64,000 bases of DNA from Rhodobacteraceae bacterium EhC02. Lineage in GTDB: Bacteria; Pseudomonadota; Alphaproteobacteria; Rhodobacterales; Rhodobacteraceae. The notes under the pieces are model-generated. The model saw only the letters and a program-made list of their open reading frames with translations. It ran no database searches and was not told the DNA's origin. Position numbers and translations under genes: made by a program. Shown piece by piece: positions 47,916 to 57,527 of this stretch (position 1 is its first letter; each line of letters begins with the position of its first letter). The DNA is taken from contig LXYH01000059.1 of NCBI GenBank assembly GCA_001650895.1, positions 1 to 64,000 of the forward strand. Reading direction: 5' to 3'.

Positions 47916-48778
47916 GCCAGACGGTCGATCAATCCCTGCGCGCAGCCGTGCAGGCCTTGACCGCCGCCGGCATCCCCGAGGCCGGTGCCGACGCGCGCCA
48001 TCTTGTCGCCCATGCGCTGGGGGTGGCGCGGGATCGCCTGATCCTGATGGGCCCCGATCCGATGCCGGGGCCCGCGCAGGACAGTCTGGATGCGCTGCTG
48101 GCGCGCCGCATCGCCCGTGAACCTGTCGCGCGGATCATCGGGCAGCGCCTGTTCTGGGGCCGCAGCTTTGTCGTGACGCCCGATGTGCTTGACCCGCGCG
48201 CCGATACCGAAACGCTGATTGCCACGGCCCTTGAAGGTCAGGCGCCCGCGCGGCTGCTGGATCTGGGCACGGGCAGCGGGGCCATCGCGCTGACGTTGCT
48301 GGCCGAATGGCCGCAGGCGCGCGCCGTCGCGAGTGACATCAGCCCCGCCGCTTTGGCCGTGGCCGCGCGGAACGCCAGCTCCCTCGGCGTGGCCGACCGT
48401 CTGGATTTGGCGCTGTCCGACTGGTTTTCCGGCATCACGGGCCGCTTCGACCTGATCCTCAGCAACCCGCCCTATATCGCGGCGGACGAGATGCCGGGCC
48501 TTGCGCCCGAGGTGTTGCTGCATGACCCGGCCATGGCCCTCAGCCCCGGTGGCGACGGGCTTTCGCCCTATCGCATCATCGCGGCGCAAGCCTCTGCCCA
48601 TCTGACGCCCAAGGGACGCGTGATGGTCGAAATCGGCTGGACACAGGGCGATGCCGTCAGGGCGATCTTTGCAGCCGCAGGCTGGCGCGATCTGCGCCTG
48701 ATCCGCGACATGGAAGGGCGCGACCGTGTCCTGAGCGCCCGGATCCCCGATGATCTGGCTGAAATGACGCGAAAATAG
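47912..48778 (+). CDS. prmC: Release factor glutamine methyltransferase
   Basis: 288 aa from the ATG at 47912, overlapping the prfA stop. SAM-binding [13 protein letters not shown] (about 115-127) and catalytic NPPY (185-188) are present, after a helical N-terminal domain (1 to about 80). It methylates the glutamine of the GGQ motif in release factors, raising termination efficiency. The pairing with prfA supports the call. Confidence 0.96.
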   Translation: MSQTVDQSLRAAVQALTAAGIPEAGADARHLVAHALGVARDRLILMGPDPMPGPAQDSLDALLARRIAREPVARIIGQRLFWGRSFVVTPDVLDPRADTETLIATALEGQAPARLLDLGTGSGAIALTLLAEWPQARAVASDISPAALAVAARNASSLGVADRLDLALSDWFSGITGRFDLILSNPPYIAADEMPGLAPEVLLHDPAMALSPGGDGLSPYRIIAAQASAHLTPKGRVMVEIGWTQGDAVRAIFAAAGWRDLRLIRDMEGRDRVLSARIPDDLAEMTRK

Positions 48779-48983
48779 CGATAATTCGCCCAAGGCCGCA
48801 GCTTTCCTCTTGTCATGGGCGCGTGGTCATGTTTACTCAGTCCCAGTCGCGACGTAGGACGCAACCCATGCTGTCCCTCTCGACGCCAAGCCAAAAATAG
48901 CGTGGACCCGGTTTTTCAAGACAGAACGCATGAGGCGTGAAGCGGGTCGCACGAAGCCAAAAGACGAAGGCTGACAGCTACAT

Positions 48984-49724
48984 ATGAGATCTTCCAAATC
49001 CAGGTCGCGCAAGTCGGGCCGCAACAATGCCCCCAACCGCAGTGTCGGGAATATCATCAACCGGGTTTTCGACAGCTCGGGTCCCGAGGGCAAGGTCCGC
49101 GGCACGCCGCAACAGATCATTGACAAGTACAACCAGTTGGCGCGCGATGCCCAGCTTGGCAATGACCGCGTGGCGATGGAGAATTTCCAGCAGCATGCCG
49201 AACATTACCTGCGGCTTCTGGCCGAGGCGCAGCGCGAGATCGATCAGCGCCGCGAACAGCAGGAACGCGAGAATCGCGACCGCCAGTCCGAGCGGGATCA
49301 GCAGCAGGCGCAACAGGGGCAACGCGACCAGTCGCGCGATCAGGGCCGCGAACAAGGCCGGGATCAGGCGCGCGACCAGCGCGACCAGACCCGCGAGCGT
49401 CAGCCGCGCCAGGATCAGGATGCCTCCGAACAACCCGCAGAACAGCGCCGCGACACGCGCCGGCAGGACCAAGCCGAACGGGACGAAGGGGCATCGCAGG
49501 ATGTCCTGGACCTGGGCGGTGACAGCGGCCTGGTCGACACGCCAGAAAGCAAGTCCGAGCAGCCCGCCGCCAAGCCCGCCGGCCGTGCGCGTGGCGAATC
49601 CCGCCCCAAGGCGGAAGGCGACGACCAGCCCAAGCCGAAACCCCGCAGCCGTGCCCCCCGCAAGCCGCGCGAACCGCGCGCCGAGGGTGGCGAGACGCCG
49701 GGATCATCGGAAGCTGCCGAATAA
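48984..49724 (+). CDS. DUF4167 protein, arginine/glutamine-rich
   Basis: 246 aa. The N-terminal DUF4167 domain (about 1-85; NRVFDSSGPEGKVRGTPQQI, KYNQLARDAQLGNDRVAMEN) is followed by a long low-complexity tail of repeated RDQ, ER and later Pro/Lys/Arg (about 85-246). Such basic tails suggest binding to nucleic acid or ribosomes. The family is common in alphaproteobacteria, but its function is unknown. It has its own leader of about 200 bp after prmC and is followed by a strong bidirectional terminator. Confidence 0.8.
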   Translation: MRSSKSRSRKSGRNNAPNRSVGNIINRVFDSSGPEGKVRGTPQQIIDKYNQLARDAQLGNDRVAMENFQQHAEHYLRLLAEAQREIDQRREQQERENRDRQSERDQQQAQQGQRDQSRDQGREQGRDQARDQRDQTRERQPRQDQDASEQPAEQRRDTRRQDQAERDEGASQDVLDLGGDSGLVDTPESKSEQPAAKPAGRARGESRPKAEGDDQPKPKPRSRAPRKPREPRAEGGETPGSSEAAE

Positions 49725-49745
49725 GGCCGCTGAAACGCAGACATG

Positions 49746-49786
49746 AAAAAAGGCGCGTCGCTCTGATCAGCGGCGCGCCTTTCTCT
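49746..49786. terminator. Bidirectional terminator between the DUF4167 gene and rsmA
   Basis: AAAGGCGCG (49749-49757) pairs with CGCGCCTTT (49774-49782), with three more pairs inside. TTCTCTTTT follows on the plus strand and TTTTTT on the minus strand. Confidence 0.88.
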
Positions 49787-49817
49787 TTTGCAATGGTGCT
49801 GCACCGCTCTGCGTCCC

Positions 49818-50663
49818 TCAGCGCGCGGCCTTGACCGACCGGGCCAGCGCGCAGAACTGTTCCAGCGCCACGGTCTCGGCCCGGTCTGTCGGCTTGATAC
49901 CTGCCGCGATCAGGTGATCCTCGAGGTCGGGCACAAGGCCCTTGCAGGCGGCGCGCATCATCTTGCGCCGCTGGTTGAAGGCCATGGCGATCACCTGTTC
50001 CAGAACCTTCGGATCGGCCGGATAGCGCGGCGCGGGCAGGGCGGTCAGATGCACCACCGCACTGGACACCTTGGGCGGCGGGCTGAACGCCTCTGGCGGC
50101 AGGTTCAGCACGATCCGCGCCTCGCAGCGCCATTGCGCCAGCAGGGCAAGCCGACCATAGGCCTTGCCGCCCGGCTGGGCCACGATCCGTTCGGCCACCT
50201 CGCGCTGGAACATCAGGGTCAGGCTGTCCCAGAAGGGTGGCCATGCGGGCGGCGTCAGCCAGCGGATCAGCAACTCGGTGCCCACGTTATAGGGCAGGTT
50301 TGCCGCCACCCGGATCGGCGGGGTCAGATGCACCAGCGGATCCACCTCCAGCGCGTCGCCCAGGATCACCTGCAACCGGCCCGGATAGGCGGCGGCGATT
50401 TCCTCGAGCGCGGGGATGCAGCGGGGGTCCTTTTCGATGGCCAGCACCCGCCGCGCCCCTTCGGCCAGCAAGCCGCGCGTCAGCCCGCCGGGACCGGGCC
50501 CCACTTCCAGCACGTCACAGGCGCTCAGATCGCCCGCCTGGCGCGCGATCTTGGCGGTCAGGTTCAGGTCCAGCAGGAAATTCTGCCCCAGCGCCTTTTT
50601 CGCCGCGATGCCATGGGTCTCGATGACCAGGCGCAGGGGGGGAAGGGTATCGATCCCGCTCAT
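49818..50663 (-). CDS. rsmA: 16S rRNA (adenine1518/1519-N6)-dimethyltransferase
   Basis: 281 aa. KsgA motifs: [27 protein letters not shown] (SAM binding), AIEKDP and [10 protein letters not shown] (catalytic N-L-P-Y), with a helical C-terminal domain. It dimethylates two adenines near the 3' end of 16S rRNA, a late step in 30S assembly. It is the last gene of the lptF-lptG-lptD-surA-pdxA-rsmA operon, 22 bp after pdxA. Confidence 0.95.
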   Translation of the reverse strand: MSGIDTLPPLRLVIETHGIAAKKALGQNFLLDLNLTAKIARQAGDLSACDVLEVGPGPGGLTRGLLAEGARRVLAIEKDPRCIPALEEIAAAYPGRLQVILGDALEVDPLVHLTPPIRVAANLPYNVGTELLIRWLTPPAWPPFWDSLTLMFQREVAERIVAQPGGKAYGRLALLAQWRCEARIVLNLPPEAFSPPPKVSSAVVHLTALPAPRYPADPKVLEQVIAMAFNQRRKMMRAACKGLVPDLEDHLIAAGIKPTDRAETVALEQFCALARSVKAAR

Positions 50664-50685
50664 GTCTTCACCGTTCCGGAAATTG

Positions 50686-51660
50686 TCATTGCGCGGCCCG
50701 CGCCCGCGCCATCACATCCGCCATTTTCAGGGCCGCGATCAAGGATGACGGATCGGCGATGCCCCGGCCCGCGATATCGAAGGCTGTCCCGTGATCGGGC
50801 GAGGTGCGTATGAAGGGCAGGCCCAGCGTGACATTCACGCCACCCGCGAAATCCAGCGTCTTGATCGGGATCAGCGCCTGGTCGTGATACATGCAGATCG
50901 CCGCGTCATAACGCGCCCGCGCACCGGCATGAAACATAGTGTCGGCCGACATCGGCCCCGCAATATCCATCCCCTCGGCGCGCAGCGCGTCCAGCACGGG
51001 AATGATCATCTCGATCTCCTCGTGCCCCATCGCGCCGCCTTCGCCCGCATGGGGGTTCAGCCCCGCCACCGCAAGACGGGGGGCGGCCAGGCCGAAATCG
51101 CGCCTGAGGGCGGCATGGGTGATCAGGATCGTGTCGGTCAGAAGCGCCGCCGTCAGTGCCTGCGGCACCTCGGCCAGCGGGATATGGATCGTCACCGGCA
51201 CCACGCGCAGCGCATCGCAGGCCAGCATCATCACGACCCGTTCGACGCCGGCAAGGGCTGCAAGGTATTCGGTATGCCCCGGATAGGCGAAATCGGCCCC
51301 GTCCTTGAGGGCCTTCTTGTGAATGGGGGCCGTACAGATCGCCGAAGCCGCGCCGGATTGCACGAGTGCGACCCCGCGCGCGATCGCGTCGATCACGCCT
51401 TGCGCGTTGGCCGGATCCGGCTGTCCGGGCGTGGCGGGGGCCGCGAAGGGCAGGGCCAGTACCGGCAGGGCGGTGCGGCTGACATCCAGCGCCTGCGCCG
51501 GGGCCTCGATGATCTGCAGCGGTGTGCCCGCGGGCAGGTGCCGTGGATCACCGATCCAGAAAAACGGCAGACTGCCCTTGAGGGTCCGCCAGGCCGCAGC
51601 CGCGATCTCGGGGCCGATCCCGGCGGGTTCGCCGCAACTCAGCGCGATGGGGGCGGTCAT
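50686..51660 (-). CDS. pdxA: 4-hydroxythreonine-4-phosphate dehydrogenase
   Basis: 324 aa. PdxA motifs: [12 protein letters not shown] at the start, [27 protein letters not shown] and [14 protein letters not shown] with metal-binding His, then [13 protein letters not shown]. It oxidises 4-phosphohydroxy-threonine in pyridoxal phosphate synthesis. Its start overlaps the surA stop by 4 bp (ATGA). The surA-pdxA-rsmA order is conserved widely in proteobacteria. Confidence 0.95.
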   Translation of the reverse strand: MTAPIALSCGEPAGIGPEIAAAAWRTLKGSLPFFWIGDPRHLPAGTPLQIIEAPAQALDVSRTALPVLALPFAAPATPGQPDPANAQGVIDAIARGVALVQSGAASAICTAPIHKKALKDGADFAYPGHTEYLAALAGVERVVMMLACDALRVVPVTIHIPLAEVPQALTAALLTDTILITHAALRRDFGLAAPRLAVAGLNPHAGEGGAMGHEEIEMIIPVLDALRAEGMDIAGPMSADTMFHAGARARYDAAICMYHDQALIPIKTLDFAGGVNVTLGLPFIRTSPDHGTAFDIAGRGIADPSSLIAALKMADVMARARAAQ

Positions 51661-52916
51661 TGGGGGATGATGCGCGCGTCGGATACAAGCTGCGCCAGGT
51701 AACCGCGGGCATAGGCCTCAAGCCGCTGGCTGCGCAGCTGGTTGGTCACCTGCTCGCGCGAGGCGTCTTCGGCCCCGGCCGCGGTGCGACCGCAGAGCAT
51801 CAGCACCATCAGCGCCTCGCCGCCGTCGGCCGCAGGCCGCGTCAGGTTGGCCGAAATCTCGCCCCGGTCCAGCTTGGCCAGTTCCAGCGCCACATCACGC
51901 GGCAGATCTGCAGGCGTGCTGGCAAGGCGCTGCAGCACCTCTTCGGGCTGGCCCTTGGCCAATCCGTAAAGATCGTTGCAGGTATCCACGGTGGCGCGGA
52001 TCTGCGCAACCTGGGCCAGGTTCGCCTCGGTTCGCCCGCCTTGCAGGAAATAGGCGGCATAGTCGATGGCCGAGAATTCGGGCGTGGTCACGCCGGTTTC
52101 CTGAATGCCGCGCAGCTGGAACAGGGCGATGGCCCCTTCCAGCGGGATCGGCTGCGTCACTTCGCCGACGGCAAGGCCCAGGATGACGGGGCGCAGCGGT
52201 TCGGGAAGGTTGGTCAGGGCCATCCAGTCAAGTCGGCCGCCATTGCTGCGGCTTTGCGTGGCCGAGACACGCGACGCTTCGGCCGAAAAGGCCGCGACCG
52301 AGGTGATCTGGCTGATCTCTTCGGCAAGCGCCTGCGCCTCTGCCGCCTGTTCGGGCGGGGCGGGCAGGATGATCTCGGACAAAAGCACACGTACGGTGCT
52401 GCCGCCGGTGATCGCCCCCAGCGCCTTGTCGATATCGGCCTCGCTGATGCGGACGCGCGACAGGAAGCGCGCGCGTACCAGTTCGCGCCAGCTGAGCGCC
52501 GAGACGATGAAATCGCGGAAGCTTTCTTCGGCCACGCCTGCGCCTGCGATGGCACTGATGAAGTCTTCGCGGCTCAGCTCTGCGCGGGCGGCGAATTCGG
52601 TCATGCCGTCAAGGATGCCCTGTTCGGTGACCTCGATCCCGCTGGCCTTCGCCTCGGCCACTTTCAGCCGATCCTCGATCAGCTGTTCGCGCGCCACCTT
52701 TTCCAGATCGCCGGGTGTGCGGAACACGCGCAGCAGGGCCATGCGCTGTTCGACCTCGTAACGGGTCACCACGGTGTCGTTGACGGTGACAACCGGGGCG
52801 AACAATCCCTGCGCCTGTCCCGCCGGTGCCAGACCGATCCACCCGCACAGGGCCAGAAGGGCTGCGATCGCGACGCGGGCGGCGGCAAGGGAATGGGGGC
52901 GTTTGGTCTTTGTCAT
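51657..52916 (-). CDS. surA: Periplasmic peptidyl-prolyl isomerase SurA
   Basis: 419 aa from the ATG at 52916. Signal sequence MTKTKRPHSLAAARVAIAAL, cut after GQA (about residue 36). A SurA N-terminal chaperone domain (about 38-165) precedes one parvulin (PPIC)-like domain (about 170-280) and a helical C-terminus. It helps fold outer membrane beta-barrels, LptD being a classical client. The start shares one base with the lptD stop (TGATG), coupling chaperone and client. Confidence 0.9.
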   Translation of the reverse strand: MTKTKRPHSLAAARVAIAALLALCGWIGLAPAGQAQGLFAPVVTVNDTVVTRYEVEQRMALLRVFRTPGDLEKVAREQLIEDRLKVAEAKASGIEVTEQGILDGMTEFAARAELSREDFISAIAGAGVAEESFRDFIVSALSWRELVRARFLSRVRISEADIDKALGAITGGSTVRVLLSEIILPAPPEQAAEAQALAEEISQITSVAAFSAEASRVSATQSRSNGGRLDWMALTNLPEPLRPVILGLAVGEVTQPIPLEGAIALFQLRGIQETGVTTPEFSAIDYAAYFLQGGRTEANLAQVAQIRATVDTCNDLYGLAKGQPEEVLQRLASTPADLPRDVALELAKLDRGEISANLTRPAADGGEALMVLMLCGRTAAGAEDASREQVTNQLRSQRLEAYARGYLAQLVSDARIIPQ

Positions 52917-55138
52917 CAAGGCGCGTTCCTGCAAGTCCGTGTATAGCTGTCATCGGCGGTGCCGACGCCAAATCCCCGGATGGCGACGGTCAAGCCGATA
53001 TCCGTCGATGGCGCGACGATAGCCGATGAGGTGAAGCGGCGCGAGAGGGAAAGGTTCACATCCACGCATTCGTTTCGGTAGCGCAACCCAACCCCGGCTT
53101 CGGCGGTCTTGTCGGCCACCACGTCATACCGCAGGTTTGCCGAACCCGTCCAGTGACGCGACAACCTGTAGCCGCCCTCGAATGACCATTCCGACTGGGT
53201 CTCGGTGCGGTCCTCATCCGCGTCGGCCCCCAGCCACACATAAGAGGCGGACAGGTTGTAGTCGGGCCGAAAGAGGGCCAGCCGCGCCTCGGCCTTGGAC
53301 AGCGTCACCGCGTCGTCGAACAGGGTGCGTGCGCCCAGTGACAGACCGCTCGCTGTCTTGATCTGGCCTGCGACCAGAAGATCGGATGTCTGGCTGGACA
53401 AGCCCGAGCTGCTGCTGAAATCGCTGTCCACGGTGTCGCGCCAGACGTGGCCCAGGGTCAGCGTCGACTGCAGCCCATTCGGCGCAAGGCGCAGCCATTG
53501 CATCCCGTAGGCGGCCATCAGCCCACGTTCGCGCCGGTCCGGTGCCGGAAAGCGCGACAGGCTCAGCAGGTTGCCCTCGTCGAATTCCACGCGCGTACTT
53601 TCGTCATTGGGCAGATCGCGTCGACTGCCACCTGTCCATCCGATCATCGCCACCGGTTCCAGCAGATGACGCACCCCGTTGGACTCCTGCCGCATCAGCG
53701 GCCAGCGCAGCGTGACCGAGGTCTGCGGCACGACTTCGGTCAGATCGCCGTCGAACGTGTCATCCTGCAGCGTGCGGAACCCGTCCACCGCAAGGCCGCC
53801 GCGAAAGGCCGCCTGCACGCCATAGGCCAGCGACCAGTTGCGCAGCCAGAACATCTCGGCGGTGACCCGGCTGATGTCGCGACCGATGCCGTCCGTTGGG
53901 TCGTCCGAGGACCGGTAGCGCGAAATCGCCTCAAGCCCCATCCGCACCTCGCCGCCAAGGCGCGCGGGAAAGAACCGCCGCTCATAGGTCAGTTCCCCGA
54001 TGATCGTGGGCAGTGTGCTGTTGCTTTCCGAAGCGCGCAGCGTCTCGTAGCTGGTCAGGCTGACATTCGAATATTCGTCGCGCCGGGTGCGGGTGATCGC
54101 GATCGCGCTGTCCAGACGTTCCTTTTCGGAATAGTCGTAATCCAGCAGATAGGCTTCGTCGCTTGTCATCTCGAAGTCGAAAATCAGCTGGTAGTCGCGG
54201 GGCAGGTAAAACCGCCCCTGACCGAACAGGTAGCCGCGTCGCCCGCCCGGCCCGATGGTGTCGTCCGAGACCGCGCCGCTCAGCTCGATATCCCCGTTCC
54301 GGAAGGCCTGGCGGTACCGCAGTTCCAGGGTCCGGGTCTTGGGTGACAGGTAGGGCGTGATCGTCAGGTCACGATGATCGCCCAGCGTCACGAAATAGGG
54401 CGCCTTCACCCCCAAACCCAGCAAGGAGGTCTGGCGCAGCTGCGGGATCAGGAAACCCGTGGCGCGGTCCTGTGTGGGGTCCGGCAGGCGCAGACGTGGA
54501 AACCACAGCACCGGCACATCCAGCACCCGCAGCTGTGCATTCTCGAAGTAAAGCTGTTTTTCCTGCTGGTCATGGATGACCCGTTTGGCCCTGATCTGCC
54601 AGAGCGGCGGCGTGCCGTCATCGCAGATACGGCAGGCGGTGGCCGCGGCCTGGTAAAGCTGCGTATAACGCCCGCCGACCCGGTCGATCCGGTTGGCGGC
54701 AAGCTGCACCTGCTGATCCAGCACCATGCGTGCACCGCGCAGCAGCCCGTTCTCGAGGCTTGCATCCAGATCGCCGCTATCGGCCAGGACCACGATCCTG
54801 TCGCCCTCGATCACGGTGATCGGACCTTCCAGTGTCAGCCGGTCGGCCGTGCGGTCATAGATCACCCGCGTCGCCTTGAGCCGGGTGGCGCCTGACAGCG
54901 CCTCGACATTGCCCTCCGCGATCAGCCGGTCACGCCCTTCCAGCCGCAGACTGTCGGCGACCAGCGTGGCGGGGGCGCCGGTGACGGCCGTGTCAAGGCT
55001 CTGCGCCTGCAGCGGCGCGGGCTGAAACTGTGTCAGCACCAGGGCCGATCCCGCCAGCAACAGCGCCGCCAGACGCAGCACGCGGCCAGCCAAGTCGCGG
55101 CCAGTCATATCGCGGCCTGTCAAACCGGGCGCGCGCAT
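52916..55138 (-). CDS. lptD: LPS-assembly protein LptD
   Basis: 740 aa from the ATG at 55138; a signal peptide ends after QAQ (about residue 46). An OstA/LptA-like beta-jellyroll (about 60-180) is followed by the LptD C-terminal beta-barrel (about 250-740), with DRATGFLIPQLRQTSLLGLG. Cys pairs near 173/176 and at the C-terminus could form disulfides. It inserts LPS into the outer leaflet of the outer membrane with LptE. The start shares one base with the lptG stop (TGATG). Confidence 0.93.
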   Translation of the reverse strand: MRAPGLTGRDMTGRDLAGRVLRLAALLLAGSALVLTQFQPAPLQAQSLDTAVTGAPATLVADSLRLEGRDRLIAEGNVEALSGATRLKATRVIYDRTADRLTLEGPITVIEGDRIVVLADSGDLDASLENGLLRGARMVLDQQVQLAANRIDRVGGRYTQLYQAAATACRICDDGTPPLWQIRAKRVIHDQQEKQLYFENAQLRVLDVPVLWFPRLRLPDPTQDRATGFLIPQLRQTSLLGLGVKAPYFVTLGDHRDLTITPYLSPKTRTLELRYRQAFRNGDIELSGAVSDDTIGPGGRRGYLFGQGRFYLPRDYQLIFDFEMTSDEAYLLDYDYSEKERLDSAIAITRTRRDEYSNVSLTSYETLRASESNSTLPTIIGELTYERRFFPARLGGEVRMGLEAISRYRSSDDPTDGIGRDISRVTAEMFWLRNWSLAYGVQAAFRGGLAVDGFRTLQDDTFDGDLTEVVPQTSVTLRWPLMRQESNGVRHLLEPVAMIGWTGGSRRDLPNDESTRVEFDEGNLLSLSRFPAPDRRERGLMAAYGMQWLRLAPNGLQSTLTLGHVWRDTVDSDFSSSSGLSSQTSDLLVAGQIKTASGLSLGARTLFDDAVTLSKAEARLALFRPDYNLSASYVWLGADADEDRTETQSEWSFEGGYRLSRHWTGSANLRYDVVADKTAEAGVGLRYRNECVDVNLSLSRRFTSSAIVAPSTDIGLTVAIRGFGVGTADDSYTRTCRNAP

Positions 55139-56235
55139 CAGCCATCCTCCATGTGCAACAGCAGACCCATGGCCAGCATGACCGATGCGACCGGAGGGGC
55201 CCAGGCGGCCAGCATGATCGGGATCTGCCCGTTCTCGCCCATGATCTGCGCGAAGTTGCGGATGTAGAACAGCGTGAAACCCAGCATCACCGCCGACAAC
55301 ACCGCGATGCCGGTGCCCCCGGCGCGGGCATGGCGCATGGTGAAGGCCGCGCCCAGTAGCACCATGGCGGTCAGAAACAGCGGGCGGGCCAGCTCCATCT
55401 GGAACCACACCAGGTGACGGCGCGCCGAAAATCCGGCCTTTTCCAGTTCGGCCACATAGTCGGGCAGATCCCAGATCGAGATCGCATCAGGCTTGCCGAA
55501 ACTGTCGCGGATCCGCTCCTGCGTCAGGTCCGAGGGAATGGACAGCGTCGCGTGGGTCTCGGCCAGGGCCTCGGGGTTCTGGTCCAGCCCGAGGGGCCAG
55601 ACCTTGACGTCACGGGCCTGCCAGGCCCCCGGTGTCAACGCGGCTTCCGCCGCCTCGATCCGCTTGACCGGCCCGCCCTCGGGCGCGTAGCTGAGAAAGG
55701 TCACATTGTAGAAAACCGTGCCGGTCTGGTTGGCGCGCGTGGCGCGGATCACCGTCTGCCCTTCGGTCCCGCCCTGGCGCAGCCACAGCCCCTCGCGCGA
55801 GATCGACAGCACATCGGTGACACCCGATCGGTAGCCCTCGAACAGGCTGGAGTAGCGCTTGGACGTCGCCGCCACCAGCGGGTTGAGCATGGCCACCGCC
55901 AGCGCGCCGATCAGAAGGGCCACGATCACCGGCGCCAGAAGCGCGCGCAGCCCCGATCGGCCCGAGGCCCGCGTCACCACGAGTTCGCTGCTGCGCGCAA
56001 GGCTTAGAAACAGCGCGATGGTCGACAGGATCATCACCAGCGGCAGGATATCGCTGATCGCGCGCGGCATGTTCAGAAGGGTCAGCTGCGCGATGCGGCC
56101 AAAGCCGATCCCGTCCAGGGCGAAGCGGCGCAGCTGTTCGACAAGATCGATCAGCGCCAGCAGCAGGAAGAACACCGTCAGGATGCCCAGAAAGGTCGTC
56201 AGGAAGCGGCGCGCGAAATAGCGGTGCAGGATCAT
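55138..56235 (-). CDS. lptG: LPS export permease LptG
   Basis: 365 aa. YjgP/YjgQ family: helices at about 12-35, 55-80, 95-120 and the last three near 275-360, with a periplasmic beta-jellyroll between (about 125-270). The SSELVVTRASGRSGLRALLAP motif is the coupling helix region. With LptF and the ATPase LptB it extracts LPS from the inner membrane. Its start overlaps the lptF stop (ATGA). Confidence 0.93.
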   Translation of the reverse strand: MILHRYFARRFLTTFLGILTVFFLLLALIDLVEQLRRFALDGIGFGRIAQLTLLNMPRAISDILPLVMILSTIALFLSLARSSELVVTRASGRSGLRALLAPVIVALLIGALAVAMLNPLVAATSKRYSSLFEGYRSGVTDVLSISREGLWLRQGGTEGQTVIRATRANQTGTVFYNVTFLSYAPEGGPVKRIEAAEAALTPGAWQARDVKVWPLGLDQNPEALAETHATLSIPSDLTQERIRDSFGKPDAISIWDLPDYVAELEKAGFSARRHLVWFQMELARPLFLTAMVLLGAAFTMRHARAGGTGIAVLSAVMLGFTLFYIRNFAQIMGENGQIPIMLAAWAPPVASVMLAMGLLLHMEDG

Positions 56236-57377
56236 GCCGTCGCCCCCGCCGCGTCCGGTTCCAGGGGCGTCGCGGCCCGGCGGCGACGCGGCCGCGCGCT
56301 CCAGGCCAGCAGGGCCGCCGCCATCAGCAGGCCCCCCAGCGATGGCGCATAGACCAGTGGCCAGAGTTCGGGATTGGTCCGAACCGGATCGGTGACCAGC
56401 CCTTCGATCAGCTTGACAAGCACCAGCAGGACCAGCGCGCCCACGATCTGCTTCCAGACGCCGAAGCGCGAAAACCCGCCCACCAGCAGCGCCGAAAACC
56501 CGATCAGCGCCGCCGCCAGCGCCATCAGCGGCTGATTGAAGCGGCCGTGCAGTTCGTCCACGATCACCCCGAGGGACTGCCCGGTTTCGGCCGAGATCGC
56601 GTCAGGCGCCGTCAGCAGCTCCCAGCTGCCGACATGGCGCACCTCTCGCACATGGCCGCGCGGCGAGGACAAGAGCCCGCTGATGTCATAGGTGAAATCG
56701 GCGAAATGGGTGGTGAAAAGCCGCGAGGTTTCCGTGAAATAGGCCTGCGACAGCCCGTCCACCATCACAAGGCGCGTCCCCTTGTCGTCATTGACCAGAA
56801 AGGCCTCGCTGGCGGTATAGGTCATGGCCCGGTCCGCCCGGCTGCGATCCGACAGATAGACATCGCGCAGTGCCCCCTCGGGGGTGATTTCGCGGATATA
56901 GAAGGTGATCCCGGCCGAAGGGTGCAGGAATGTGCCCTCGGTCAGCAGCTTGGCGGTGACGTTCTGCGACAGCTCGGATTCGCGCTTCTTCATCTCTTCC
57001 TGCGAGGCGGGAACCAGCAGATGGGTCAGCACCGCCATCATCAGCGCGACGATCCCGCCATAGATCGCGACGGGCCGCGCCAGCCGCCATGGGCTGAAAC
57101 CCGTGGCCTGCATCACGACCAGTTCGCTTTCGTTGCTCAGCCGGTTGGTGACATAGACCGCGCCCGCGAAGGCCGCGACCGGCAGCACAAGGCGGATCAC
57201 GTTCGGCAGGGTCAGAAGCGAGAATTCGACAAACACCATCGCGGACTGGCCATCGCCGACCAGCCTGTCGAACAGCCGAACCGCCTGGTTGATCCAGTAG
57301 ATCGATACAAGGATCAGGGCGAAGAAGCCGAACAGGACCATCATTTGCGACAGCAGGTATCTGTCGAATCTTGCCAC
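56232..57377 (-). CDS. lptF: LPS export permease LptF
   Basis: 381 aa. The same fold as LptG: N-terminal helices, periplasmic jellyroll (about 130-270) and C-terminal helices, with NESELVVMQATGFSPWRLARP as the coupling region. It is the first gene of the lptF-lptG-lptD-surA-pdxA-rsmA operon. The divergent pepA gene starts 150 bp away, so both promoters lie in 57378-57527. Confidence 0.93.
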   Translation of the reverse strand: MARFDRYLLSQMMVLFGFFALILVSIYWINQAVRLFDRLVGDGQSAMVFVEFSLLTLPNVIRLVLPVAAFAGAVYVTNRLSNESELVVMQATGFSPWRLARPVAIYGGIVALMMAVLTHLLVPASQEEMKKRESELSQNVTAKLLTEGTFLHPSAGITFYIREITPEGALRDVYLSDRSRADRAMTYTASEAFLVNDDKGTRLVMVDGLSQAYFTETSRLFTTHFADFTYDISGLLSSPRGHVREVRHVGSWELLTAPDAISAETGQSLGVIVDELHGRFNQPLMALAAALIGFSALLVGGFSRFGVWKQIVGALVLLVLVKLIEGLVTDPVRTNPELWPLVYAPSLGGLLMAAALLAWSARPRRRRAATPLEPDAAGATA

Positions 57378-57527
57378 TCGTTTCCCCCGGAAGTCCCGTC
57401 ATGAACAGGGTGACCCTACAGGATGTGACAGGGGTGGAAAACTGCTATCTGGTCAAGCCGGCGGCGCGCCGCTAGGGTGACGCTCCAGCATCGTTTCGCC
57501 CCCTTTTCGCCTGCAGGAGATATCCCC

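Noticed and set aside
49117-50244. A 375-codon minus-strand open frame over the DUF4167 gene and rsmA
   Set aside because: It runs through a strong terminator and is antisense to, or out of frame with, two well-supported genes.
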